Origin: Scortum barcoo
Taxonomy: Eukaryota; Chordata; Actinopteri; Centrarchiformes; Terapontidae
Assembly: GCA_023238725.1 (NCBI GenBank)
Contig: CM041531.1
Location: 17,754,643-17,818,642, forward strand
DNA length: 64,000 nucleotides
Direction: 5' to 3'
The notes under the pieces were generated by a model. That model was not told where the DNA came from. It searched no databases and saw nothing but the letters and a program-made list of their open reading frames with translations. Below are positions 35,381 to 47,400 of the stretch, piece after piece; positions within the stretch are counted from its first letter, which is position 1, and each line of letters opens with the position of its first letter. A program made the translations under genes and the position numbers.

Positions 35381-37424
35381 AGGAAATAGACATTAAGACG
35401 TAGATATTTATGGGATTTCAAATCAGAGACAGCAAACCGTTAGAAGAGTATTAAAACTCTTGATTAGGTACAAATGCGTCCCATACAATCAGTCAAGTTT
35501 TCTTCATAATTATTTTAATTCCAAATTTAATGACAAGTTGTTGTTTATCACTTGAACATGGTTTAAATCTTATTTAAAATTATCCACACTTTGGGGATAT
35601 GGAGAAACATAATACTAATTATGTTTGACTCATTTTTTAAAGGATAACTCGCTTAAAATATACCAAAACCATCCATTAAAAACTCATTACGTGTAATTTG
35701 TGTGTAATTGTATTATGTAAACACACCCAAGTCAGTAAAGCCACCAGAAATGATACCAAGGACATGACGCAAGGGTCCTTTTTGGTAGCTGTGGCCCAGT
35801 GACACCTCACTAAAATAAAGGTGAAAATAAACTCTGGATGTTGTTTTGTAACGATCTGCATCAACCTGCAACTTGATTCATTGATGCTGATTTGTAGCAC
35901 AGGAGCATGAGTAGGTGTTCAGCCAAGAACCATATTATCACGGTCAACTGAATATTTTTTCTCTTACTTCCACCTCAAGTCCATTTTCGTAGCTTGTTGT
36001 TGGCCTCCTTCCTAATAACTCTGTAAATCACCCACACCATTGTTGGCTGTTGCCTGCCCTGCATGAAATATCTTTACTCCTCCCCACTGGCAAGCCATGC
36101 TCACAGCTGGTGGGCAGTCTGACTCATTCTTTGCACCACATGCCATACAGTGCTCCAGTTTGTGTACAGTGAAACGTGTGGGGAGAGAGAGGGTGAGACA
36201 ATCAGTGAGAGAAAGATGGGTGGGGAGGAGGGTGAGGAAAAGACTGCCAACAAATAAATCGGAGGCATTTAGTTTCTTATTGAGGGCTTATGCTCTCAGA
36301 TGAAGTAAAACAATCCGTCAGCAGGGTCATTTCAACTGTGTCCAGTGCAAACAAACTAGATTTTTTTTTTTGTAAGCTTGCCTCATGAGCTTACTGAGTG
36401 ATTTCTTATGAAATTGTGAGACAAACTGTCCAGGAAGTGATGTCAGGATGGAACCGTAGATGCACCTGTGAGTAGTGCTGAAGGCCACTTCCTCTTTTGA
36501 GGCTGTCAGGTTGTCTCAGTCTGCCAAAAAATAAAAAAAAAATTGTACAAGAAAGGCGTACTGAAAGTTGTGTCTATGAATTGTCCACTGTTATTTATAT
36601 GTCACTAAGGGATGACACAGACTAGAGGTTCCTCTGAGTACCATTGAGTGGAATCAGCACCTCTCTGACACGTTCTTGACTAAACATGAATAAGGCAAAC
36701 TTCATGAAGACTGGCTGTCATATTGGAATGAATTAAATTTACCTAGGTGCACTAATAAGCTGGAAACTCGGTGTGTGTGATCCTTTAATCATATTTTTCA
36801 GTGTCATTCTGAAATCCCTCTCCCAGCATTTTCTACTAATTCGCACCTGAACACAGTTTGGTCATTTTTTCACAATTACCATTTTCCCACCTCTGGCTCT
36901 TATATTACATCACCAACTCTTTAAGGAAAGTCTCTCCCTCTCTTTGAATTGCCTCTCCTAAGGGTTTTTCTTTTTTTTTTTTTTTTTTTAGCTTTTTTAG
37001 TTCCTTTCTCTTGTCCTTTCTATGATTTTTCTTCTAAAAGCACCAGTGGGACTTTCACTCCCACTGAGGTTAAACTATATTTATAGTTTATATAAATTAA
37101 CCTGACTTCTCTTAATTTAGAGACTGTGCCAGCTCTCATGTGATCCTATTGACACAACTGTAACCAGTCAGTTATGTTCTTGGCTTTGACTGAGTAAATA
37201 TCTTATGATCTGGAAGTGTGATACTCTTCATATAACTGACAATGACATATCTGACATTACCTCAGATAATGTGTTACTGTAGTTCTTTAAGGACTCCTAT
37301 TTGCAATAGAAATATACAGTCAAGTTAAGTTAAAATATATAAATTTACTGGTAGTGGACACATAAATGAATTATTACCTCTATGCTGAGACGGAGCATCC
37401 TGTACCATCCCCAGTGATGGATTG
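35381..37424. other. larp6-lrrc49 intergenic DNA, left part
   Basis: About 2 kb AT-rich DNA with no gene or recognised mobile element; a T-rich run lies at 36967-36989. Confidence 0.5.
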
Positions 37425-37865
37425 GTTTGTCAATTAGTCAATAGTTTGGTCCAGACTGAAATATCACAGCAACTACTGGATTGATCACCAAGAAATTTGT
37501 GTTTCCGAGAGGATGAATCCTAATGACTTTAATGGTTCTCTGACTTTTCGTCTAGTGCCACCAGGAGACTGACATTTTTTTGAGAGTAATGAATAGTTTG
37601 CCACGAAGTTTGGTTTAAATTTTAATTTCTTCAGTACTTTGGCCAAAATACCTGTGAGATGAATGAAATGTCCATCAGCCTCGACTGAACTCGAGTGTTT
37701 GGTGCTAATTAGTAAATGTGAGCATGCAAGCAACTGAGACGGTGAACATGGTAAACTTCATAACTGCTTAACGTTAGCATGTGAGCAGGTTAGCATGCTG
37801 AAATTAGCATTTACCTCCAAGCGCTAATGCTTGGAGGTGAACAGCACATTCAGGTCCCTTTGACG
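37400..37865 (+). repeat. Dispersed percomorph-type repeat
   Basis: The order of phrases GTCCAGACTGAAATATC, CAACTACTGGATTGATC, AGGATGAATCCTAATGACTT, CTAGTGCCACCAG, GGTGCTAATTAGTAAATGTGAG, GGTGAACATGGTAAAC and AGGTTAGCATGCTGAAATTA matches a high-copy repeat I know from many percomorph fish genomes. It has no coding capacity. The family name is not certain. Confidence 0.6.
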
Positions 37866-40770
37866 TGACGATTCAAGATGTAAGAGTGACAGTTCCATTG
37901 TTAAAACCTGCTGTGCCACATGCATAGTTGCAGTTATTGTTGTTCTGAGCAGGAGGTATGGTGGTTAACAATGGGGGGGATTTACTGACATGGGCCCTAC
38001 ACTGTGAAATTTCAGCAAATTTCTCTCACACAAGCCATCCTCCTTTGTGCCTTTGCGAAGCTTGATATTACAGTTACGGTGACATGGCAGATGGAAGGGG
38101 CCTTGGCAACCAATCTGTTTTGCCCTTCCTGTCTGTCTCTTGCTTCCATGTTTGAGGAGCGCTGCACAGAATGGGGGATGGTTGTGACGCTGCGAGGAAA
38201 TACTCGCCTCCCCCATCTCTTGGAGCCCACAGCAAGTAAAGTGCTGTTCAGGCATGAGAATTTGCAGCTTGGATCTAATCAGTTTCAGCTAATGAGAGAT
38301 TGTGCATTAAATTAACCAGCATAAAAATGGAAGCAAATCAACAAAGTTTTTTATTTCTCTCTTGTGCTGGTGATGTTTCTGTAGGTTGATCACACTTCCT
38401 TTTGGATTGATTTGCTTATTAAACAAATAATGGAAACTCTGGGAAAGTGGGTTACTGTGAACCAGGTGAATGCTACAATAGGAACAGTACACAAACCTGT
38501 TAGTCTTAATGTGTGGACATAGGGAAAGTCACACCTTAACCAGTGTTACAGCCATCCTGGTATCTCCTAGTTAAAGTTGACTTTATACAAAGGGCATTGC
38601 ATAAATAATGAACTGAAGCTTGAAATCACCAACCAAGAGCTGTCAAATAATCTGTCTTTCATTGTTATTGTGAGCTGGATAAATCTTTTTAGCTACTGTG
38701 CAGAAACAAAAAAAAAAACAACAACAACAACTTGATGAAGGGATTGACTGACAGGAAGAACCAGAGTGCACGCTCTTTCTTTCTCTGTCACACACTCGCT
38801 GCCAGATGGTCGAAAGCAGCAGATCTATGTATATCACTTATTACTGTAATTATTCTGTCATATTTTTTAACGTGAATGTGTTGTGTTGTGTACAAATAAT
38901 GTCCCTGTTTCTACACCTCCATGCCCTCTGTCAGTCAAGGCAGGGTTAATGCCGTGCTGCTGCCAACAAATCAGCACTGCTGGTACAATTACGCCGGGTT
39001 TATTTTTATGATAGAAAAAAACAAAATCTGTGCCTGTCTAAGAACCAACAATATATACCAGCCTGAATATGTTTAAAATCAACAATTTCATTTAATTTCA
39101 TTTCATGTATCCATCTCCCTGCTTACAGATCCTCAATACCAGCTCCATGAATGTCACGAATGTGTGTTAAATATCACACTTGAAGCTTGGTCAAGTATCA
39201 AACTTTTAAAGGTTTTCACTTAGGGCAGAGGATGGCATTTACTTCTAAGATAAAATCATGAAGAAATGCACACCATGGACTGGAGGAGGAGACATGAGAC
39301 ACAGAGTGACGAATGCAGAAATAACACCTTTTATTGGCTCTGTGCTTGCATTTATTCTGCTACATAAGCTACATAAGTAGATCTGTCTATACACAACTGG
39401 AATCTACATTGTAAATTTTCAATATGGCCTGTCATGCAAACTGTTGATGATCACCACCCATAATATGTGTCAGGCTTTGCTTCATGAATAGATTGTGACA
39501 GGCAGTGTGTGGGATGTCCCTTTGATGAATCTGGACTTCTCTGAGCAACCATTTATTACTGCCAGAGTAAAAAGGCTGAAAATACACAACACAGATCTAT
39601 TTGATTGCATTTGGTGTTGATGATGTTGTTACTGACTGAGATAAAATGGGTGTCCACCTGGGTTATGTTTGGTAATAGATCACAGGAAGAGTGCCAGAAC
39701 TGTGAGGCAAACACCTACTCATTATCCATCCATGATGTGACAAAAAAATCACAAGTTTGAATGATTACAATATCTTTAAAATGATTAGTATCCCAAGACA
39801 AAATGTTCAGTAGTTCAGTTCACTATTTCTTTTGATGCCACACATTTGAGATCAACAGCAGGTTAATGGGAGGGATGAATTAGCATAAAATAATTTCAAG
39901 ATATTTAAGAAATGCAAGTGACTCATCACCGCCACACCTTACTGACACGCCTAATTGGAACCAGCATGAGTGCTATTTTTTGCACCTGTGTCTTTTCCTA
40001 TAATGACAAAATGTCTCAAAATGTTCACTGTCTTTTTTCAATGTTCTTGTGGTCATTATCATAGCAATCTCTTTCCTCAGCATTACATGTATTTTATCTG
40101 GAGTACAAAATTGGAAGAGAAGACAAGTCCCAATGAAATGTCCACAGGTGCAATTAGAGGTAATTACCTTTAAGTGTTGTGCAATTATGTTTAGAGTTAT
40201 AATGGAAAATAAGAGCATGCAAAACTATTATGTCTAATTTGCATCTCTACAAATACAATCTTTTGTTTGTCAGACAGCTTACGTCAGCGTTTTGTGGTGT
40301 TAGATGCCTTCAAGTGAGTCATCGTGGCCTTATCATGTTAAACGTGTTTCCTTACAACACTGACCTTCCAAGGGTTAGGATTTTCTGAGGGTAATGTTTG
40401 ACTGAATATTTGCTTAAAACGCCAACATTTTGCTCACGTACTGTAGGCGTATCTAATTTCCATGTAAATGTGTTTATCTGTGTTGCCACAAAAAAGCTGA
40501 CAGCACCCCCATGCAGGTCCATGTGACTGACCATAGAAGAGGCCCCTGGTGTTTACTCAGTTACTGTGTACATCAGACCATTTGTTTTTCTCCTTGCGTT
40601 TACTCTGCAGTAGATGTATTCTGCCAGGGCATGTGCGATTGGCTGATATTTAACCTTGACCAGTTGAACTGAGACCTGTGACCTTCAGTGTGATGCAAAA
40701 TGACAAGACGTGGGCTTAACAAACATGGCCAGCTTAACCTGACAGGGGGCTGCCCTGGTGTTGAGCTGCT
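37866..40770. other. larp6-lrrc49 intergenic DNA, right part
   Basis: About 2.9 kb with no supported gene on either strand; a short CAACAACAACAA run lies at 38719-38730. Confidence 0.5.
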
Positions 40771-41432
40771 GGCCCCTGGTGACCCCTGACCTGCCGGCTT
40801 TCTGTACATGATAGGCTACTGTCAAGTACAGGCTGTACAGCAGACTGAAGACTGAGCCCAACAGTTCAACCATATCTGTTGGAAAATTAATCATAGACAA
40901 ATATATTCGGAATACAAAGTAAACACAAAATAATCTTTGCTTTATTCTATTATTGTTTTATATTGGCACTCTTTCCTACTCTGTATTGCAAGTGCCGCAC
41001 AAAAATCGCCCTCTGGGATGAATCAAGTAGTATCTCAGACGTGTAAAACTAGCCTGTCAGATGATAATACCTGATAACTAATTAAGCTTAAAACAAACTA
41101 GGCTCACTGTTCGCTGAATAAACAATTTCAGCAGTAGTTTCCCTACGGACTGCTTTTTATTGACACGGGAAGTGAGCGTAACCAAGCAACGCCGTCGTTG
41201 CCGTGGCAACGAGTCTTGTCTCCGAGGAAGTTTGTAGAGATGAAGATGAACGTCGCTGTTTGTACTACAAATCTTGCTCGTTAAGCTCCAGAAACATGTA
41301 GCTGTAGCAGATCAGTTTAGCGTGTTTGTGTTGAGAACTGTCGATGAAGTTAGCATCGTCAGTGAAATAAGCGGTAGGGTTTTTTTTTCAGCGTCCACGG
41401 CCGGTCTCTTAAGTTTAGCATACGGTGGCTAA
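40771..41432 (+). promoter_or_regulatory. lrrc49: lrrc49 promoter region with two X-boxes
   Basis: Upstream of the lrrc49 ATG stand two RFX-type X-box words: GTAACCAAGCAAC (41178-41190) and the palindromic GTTGCCGTGGCAAC (41197-41210). They are 6 bases apart and about 225 bases before the start codon. A DR1 nuclear-receptor motif lies at 40780-40792. X-boxes are the RFX-family sites that drive cilium genes, which fits the role of LRRC49 in tubulin polyglutamylation. Confidence 0.7.
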
Positions 41433-44400
41433 ATGGAGCCGGAGCGGACTGAGGGCAAAACGATGCGACCCCACAAATACAACGCCGGTGTCAGCGACAG
41501 ATGGGTGTTCCTCACGCCTATGGTAAACAGCACTTTTAACAGACTCTTACCATTGTTTCACTATATGATGTCATATCGGCTAACTAGGCTTAGAAAGGAG
41601 AAAGTGATCGTTTATTTGAAGCCACATGTTAATACTTCAATATGGGGTCTCTGTCTTATTTAGTGTAACACAGTCGATCTGTTTGTAAAATGTTTTTGTA
41701 GGTCAACAGCTGCAAGTTGCACCTCACAAGTGTTAAATCACTGGTGCCTGAGAAAGCCCAGCGGATGGTGAGTAATGACGAAGACACACAAGCTTTGTGG
41801 TTACATAACTTTCCCATGTGTGCTTCATAATGTATTATGTTATGTATGTATGTTATGTACCTTTTTACAGGTGGACTCTCAGGATCCTATAAGAGACAGA
41901 AACATGAATACCACCCAAACAATGAATCATTTAAACCCAGGTAGGTTCACCAACCAATCAGCCGAGTGGGTTTTGTGTGATCTGAAGGACATGCACGCTT
42001 TTTCTCACTATACCATATACCCCCCTTGCAGAAAACAGGTTTCATGCAGGCAGCCAGAGAAGACTTGTTCAGACACCTCCTTTGCCGTCATGTTCCAGTG
42101 ACTCTACAGATTCATCTGCACACAACCTTGTACCACGCGCTGGTGGTGCTCAGAGTGGTTTGGATGCATTTGGAAGACCTTCAAACCTCAGTGCAGGGGC
42201 TACTTACCACTGTAATGCCTTAGACCTACCCAAGCCTGCAGGTATATATGGCAGTATGGCCTGTCAGATCTTATTAAAATGGGAATCTGGTTTTATTGTC
42301 AACTTTAAGGATCAAAGTTTGTCTCACAAATACACTGATTATTATTAAATGCATTATGATAATTTGTTTATCTTGAACTTGCTGTGTACTGTCCATGTCA
42401 GGTGGTTCTGGAGGATATAAGAACAAGGTTGTACCTGGTTTTCCCTTCACTCAATTGCCTTGTGACACTTCTGCATCCAGTTTTCAACGAATTGACTTGG
42501 ACAGGTACATCTGGTCACTCTATTTTGTTTTTAATCGATTAGTATTTTATCTGTGTACTGGATATAATGATTGACATTCCATACGTCATGGCAGCTTTTT
42601 TCTTTAATTATAGTGTCTTATATTCGTGTGCCATCCTTATTCCTATGAGTTTTGTTTGTTTTATCAGTCTGGCTGTTACAGTATTTGCAGTACAAATAAT
42701 AAGACTGTTGCCTAAAATGACATGTGCTTCAAATTACCATCAGGTGGCAGCAAAGTGCCTTGAAATACCCACCCCGTGTTTCATAAGATAAGTCTCTGCT
42801 TAAAAAGAACTACCTAATTGGTGACAGAGAGTCAATTACTCGATATATAAGGTGAAATAATGAATAAGCAATTGGCATCCCTAGATTGCTTGGCTTGAGG
42901 ATAAAGTACAGTTGAGATTAATTAAGTGCTGAACTGTGTTCATCCTTATAAGGGTTACATTCTGGTAAATATTATAAGGGCAATTTTCTGTGGAGTAAAG
43001 CAGTCAACTCTCATCTGTCTGCAAGTCTTAATTCGGACGTGGCAAACGGATCCACAGCACACTCAAGCATGAGATGTGCAGGGTGAGTTCCTGATCAGGA
43101 GAAGGTATCAGGTTTTATACACGTTTTGTCATACATTGTCCAAGACATAGCTATCCATTTGTCTTGTAATTTAGATGCTAGAACAGTGTCTTAGAGGAGG
43201 ACAAAGCATTATTATAGGCATCCTTATGCTGTCTCATTCTTGGCCAGGGAGTGAAGCCCTGTCATCTCTTTTGTTTGCTGATTGTGCTAAAAGAGGAATT
43301 TGATAATAAAGTTTAACTAGAAAGGTAGGCAGGGTTCCTAACATCTTAACAAGGTAATTAAAGTAAGTAATGTACAAGGTGATTGAAGTCTAACCTATAG
43401 AACATCCAATTTCTGTGAATTTCCATCACAATATCCTTTTAATTTTCCAGGCGTTGCCTTGAGGAATGCCCCCAGCTGGACTTTATGGATGAACTGCAGC
43501 TTCTCAACCTCCAGCATAATCTAATCACAGTCATCCAGCACCTATCACATCTACAACAGCTTGTTTTCCTGAACTTGTGCGACAATCACATCTCTGAGAT
43601 GACCGGCATTGAAGCTCTAAGCTCTCTAAGGATCCTCATGTTGGGGAAGAACAGGTAAGCTGTCATTGCTGGTTTACAAGTGCACAACACACACAAGTCT
43701 ATGTCAGATTGATCTGAACTACCTCCGTCACACATGTAGTTTCGTGCAGTTTGTATTTGTGGTAGTAAAGCAAAGGTAGGAGAAGGTGACAGCAAATTGT
43801 TCTTTAATCTAACATCCTGAGATCTCTGGTTTAATGTGAAATGCAGCATTTGTGAAATGTATATGGTGGCCAACATGGTAAGCTTCAGGAATGTTTTCCA
43901 GCCCAGTTTAATTGGAAAACCATTCATTTTGGTGTTATTTTGTTGTTTTAAAAGGCTAGCAGGAGGAAGATTGAAGTCACATATCACAGTGAATGACATC
44001 AATATCTTACACACGACCTCTGGTGTTTGTTTCACTTTCTGCAAAGTGTGACATTTGTTTTTTTAGATCTACTTTCAGGGTCATGTGTGGTTATTGAAGA
44101 TGAAAAGACTAGCGCTGCTTTAATTTTCCACAGGCATTTTTCTAGAGACTACAGCCTTTCATCCTTACATATATTTTGATCTAAATCTATATGCACAGTA
44201 CTGAACAATACGTCCCTTTAAACTATTGTATGTTTAGTTTCCTCAGGGAATGTAACCTTTTAATACGCTTATGGCCAGTCAGCTGTTCTTTCCCATTTTC
44301 CTATGATTGAACAGACTTATTTGGCTGGTATATTTAAGAACGGACAAAACATGTTATTGATTGTTGTAACAAATTATCTGTCATGTCCACTTATTATCAT

Positions 44401-47400
44401 ATGTTTAATTATATTAAAGTTCTTCTTCATACTTCTCAGAATCCATAAAATACGCTGCCTGGAAGGCCTGTCCAGACTGAATATACTGGATTTGCATGAG
44501 AATCAGGTACTATCCTTTCAGCCGTCCTTCCACCTACAGCATGTTTGAGCTTAGTCTTTAGTTCATTTAGTTGCAGATACCGTAGCTGGAGATCATGATT
44601 TTTAGCTGCGGCATTCAGCAGAAGTAGATTGTCTCTTCTACCTCCTCCACACTGTGGCTAACTAGTGGTTTGCTATGTTCAGCTCTCTAAATGCTAGAAT
44701 CTAACAGAGACGACAGCAGGAGGCCAGGCATGAGAAGTTGTGTGCTCATGCTCAGTCTAAACCCTTCATCTCAATCCACTGGCCTACAAAATGATGTTTA
44801 TTCAGGGTGGATATTTTAGCTAAATTGCCCTCTTGTTGCTTTTGTAGCTCCACTCTATTTTGTAGATCAAGTGTCCTAAACAGTATTTGGAACAAATGGG
44901 TCACGTCTAGCATTCTTGTGTCCGTTTGGTATTGCTACATCTTTCCAAACACAGAAATATGATGAGCATCTGTCTTCAGTCATCTACCTCAGTTTTTAGG
45001 GACTTAACTTCAGCATTTGTTTTAGTTCCCAGGGCTTGTGGAGAAAAAAGGATTGAAAACCATCAGGACCCACAAGCTCCTGTCAAGGGTCTACTCCCAC
45101 ATCCATTTCCTCAGTGACCCGAGCATAATTTATTCAACAGACACAACTCTCTATGTCTCTATGCTGTTCTTCAATTAATTTGAGTCTAAATCTATAATTG
45201 GGCGCTGTTAGTTCAGTCTCCACAATGGAGTGTAACTCACTGATATTAAAACCCTGGGAAATCAAATGATGCAAATGACAGTGATGTCAGATGAGGACTT
45301 TAGCAGCTCCTGGAAAAGCAAGATAGAATAGAAAGGCTTCCCTTGGTCAAATTAGTGTTTTGCCAGCATGCCGCCCACGCCCCTCCTTGGAGAGCCACTC
45401 CAGAGCTCCCTCCCTCTCTGATGTTGGCCGCTCTTTGACGGGCAATTACTCTTCAATGACTGCTGCAGTGTTATTTTATATGCTTTGTTGACACAAGTTC
45501 TGTCCACTTGTTGTGTTTCCTAACTACATCTTTACAGTTAATTTAAACCGCTCTGATAATACGACGTTTGAAGAAGTGGCTGGAACCTTTTGTACTGTCC
45601 TTGTTCGTAATGAGAGCACATTTCAGTCAGAGGTAGCATGTCGTTGGCAGGCGCCTACTGGGGAGCAGATGATAAATCTATTATTCTGACCAGGACAGGT
45701 TGCTTTTCACTCACTGACTTCAAAACCTCCTGTTTTGTGCACCTAAATAACTGTTCAATCACCTTTTTATTCTCGTCTTCCAAACTCACCAGAGACCTGA
45801 CCACCCAAATGTAATGTGAATTTGCAGCACAATGACAATACAAGATGATGAAGTGAGTGAAGTCAGCGAGGGAATTAATGGATAAATGAAGTCATGGTTA
45901 TTCTACCCAGTCGAGTTTTTGTTTAGTCACTCTGCTGTAGAACACCAGCTGCTTGTCCTCTTTCCTTTTGTGTGCATGCTTTAACCACAAACAGTACATC
46001 ACTGTCATCCTTTTCTTCCTCCCATCCTCTAGCAGGGAGGCTCACATCACTCCCAACCTATCTTTTTACCCACTTATTTCTGTAACAGGATGTTGCTCCA
46101 ATTCCAGTTTGCTGGAACCATTCAAAAAGAGATATTCTCTTTGGGAGTGTGCATCCAACCCACACGTGGTCTCAGTAACCAAGTGTCAGGGTTACAATGT
46201 GACCTGACATTGTTGGATAACCAGTCTTTAGTGAAGTGATGATGTTTTCCACTTGAACAATTTGACTTGGATGCTCATAAAAGACAGTGGAGAATGCCCT
46301 ACAGGGTCTGTAAAACAAAGAAGAAGTATCACAGAATAAGAGAGCTTGGTTGAGCTCATGGCCACGCTTGGAAAGTACCCCTCCTACAAATCAAGATGAA
46401 CATTTTGATTAAGTTGGACTGAATCTGTCGTGTGTGGTAAGCATAGCAGTCTGGTTTAGGGTGAAGAAAAGAGTGAACAGAGACTCCGCACAATGATGCC
46501 TTTAGCTTTGCTGTCACTGATGACTTGTGCAACGCAAGATTATTTATATTTGTGTACTCTTCTTTGACAATACAGGCAATTATATGAAATGTTTTAATTA
46601 TGACTACTGTAATGTTTAAAAGGAGCATGCCAAGAGGTGAAGTTGTTATGTCCTCTTCTTGGCATATCCCCCTGAACCATTGCTCTCAACTATCCAGAAA
46701 AGAGCAGGCCCCTGTCCTGACTGTGAAGCAATATATTGTCACATTTTTAGGTGTTTTCATAGACAATGCAGAAATCTTTTGCACTCACACATCAGGTGTT
46801 CTACTTACATGTGTAAAGTTTTTAGCAAAATGAAATCTTACCAGTGTAGCAGAGGTCAAACATTTACTATATTAAAACCATGTTAACACTCTGAATACCT
46901 GACCTACACTACAGGAAAGCACCTAATTCATGTTTAACACAAGATCCTCAAATATTTGCCTATAGGGGTGTCCAAAATCCACTTCAGTGTGTGTAGAGAT
47001 ACTGAGTGTTGTCTGAGTGTTGACAGAGGTCTAATATACAGATGCCTGTCTTGCTTGGGTCGGGGATGCCTAAGATAATGTCTCAGACACTGAGATAATG
47101 TTACACTCGTGAGAGTGTTTTTTTTCCTGTTCGGGCAACAAGTGTGTTTTGCTCACCTTAATTTATCCAGAGAACGTTCACTGATCATGCAGTTGGTTTT
47201 CCATCCAATGGCCACTTTATATTCATGCCGGTCACAAGCCTGCCTCTCCAACCTTTTAAGTGCCATTGTCCTGGTAGTGTGTATGGACTGAAAATATTTA
47301 TGTGAGCTGTGACACCACAGTACAACTATTGTAAAGGTCTTTGAATGCAGTGTGATGATCTCACTTTGTTATATCCATCACCAGATGAGACTGCTTAATG

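Noticed and set aside
43586..44044. Minus-strand open frame of 152 codons
   Set aside because: Starts in lrrc49 intron 7 and ends antisense to exon 7; no domain similarity recognised.
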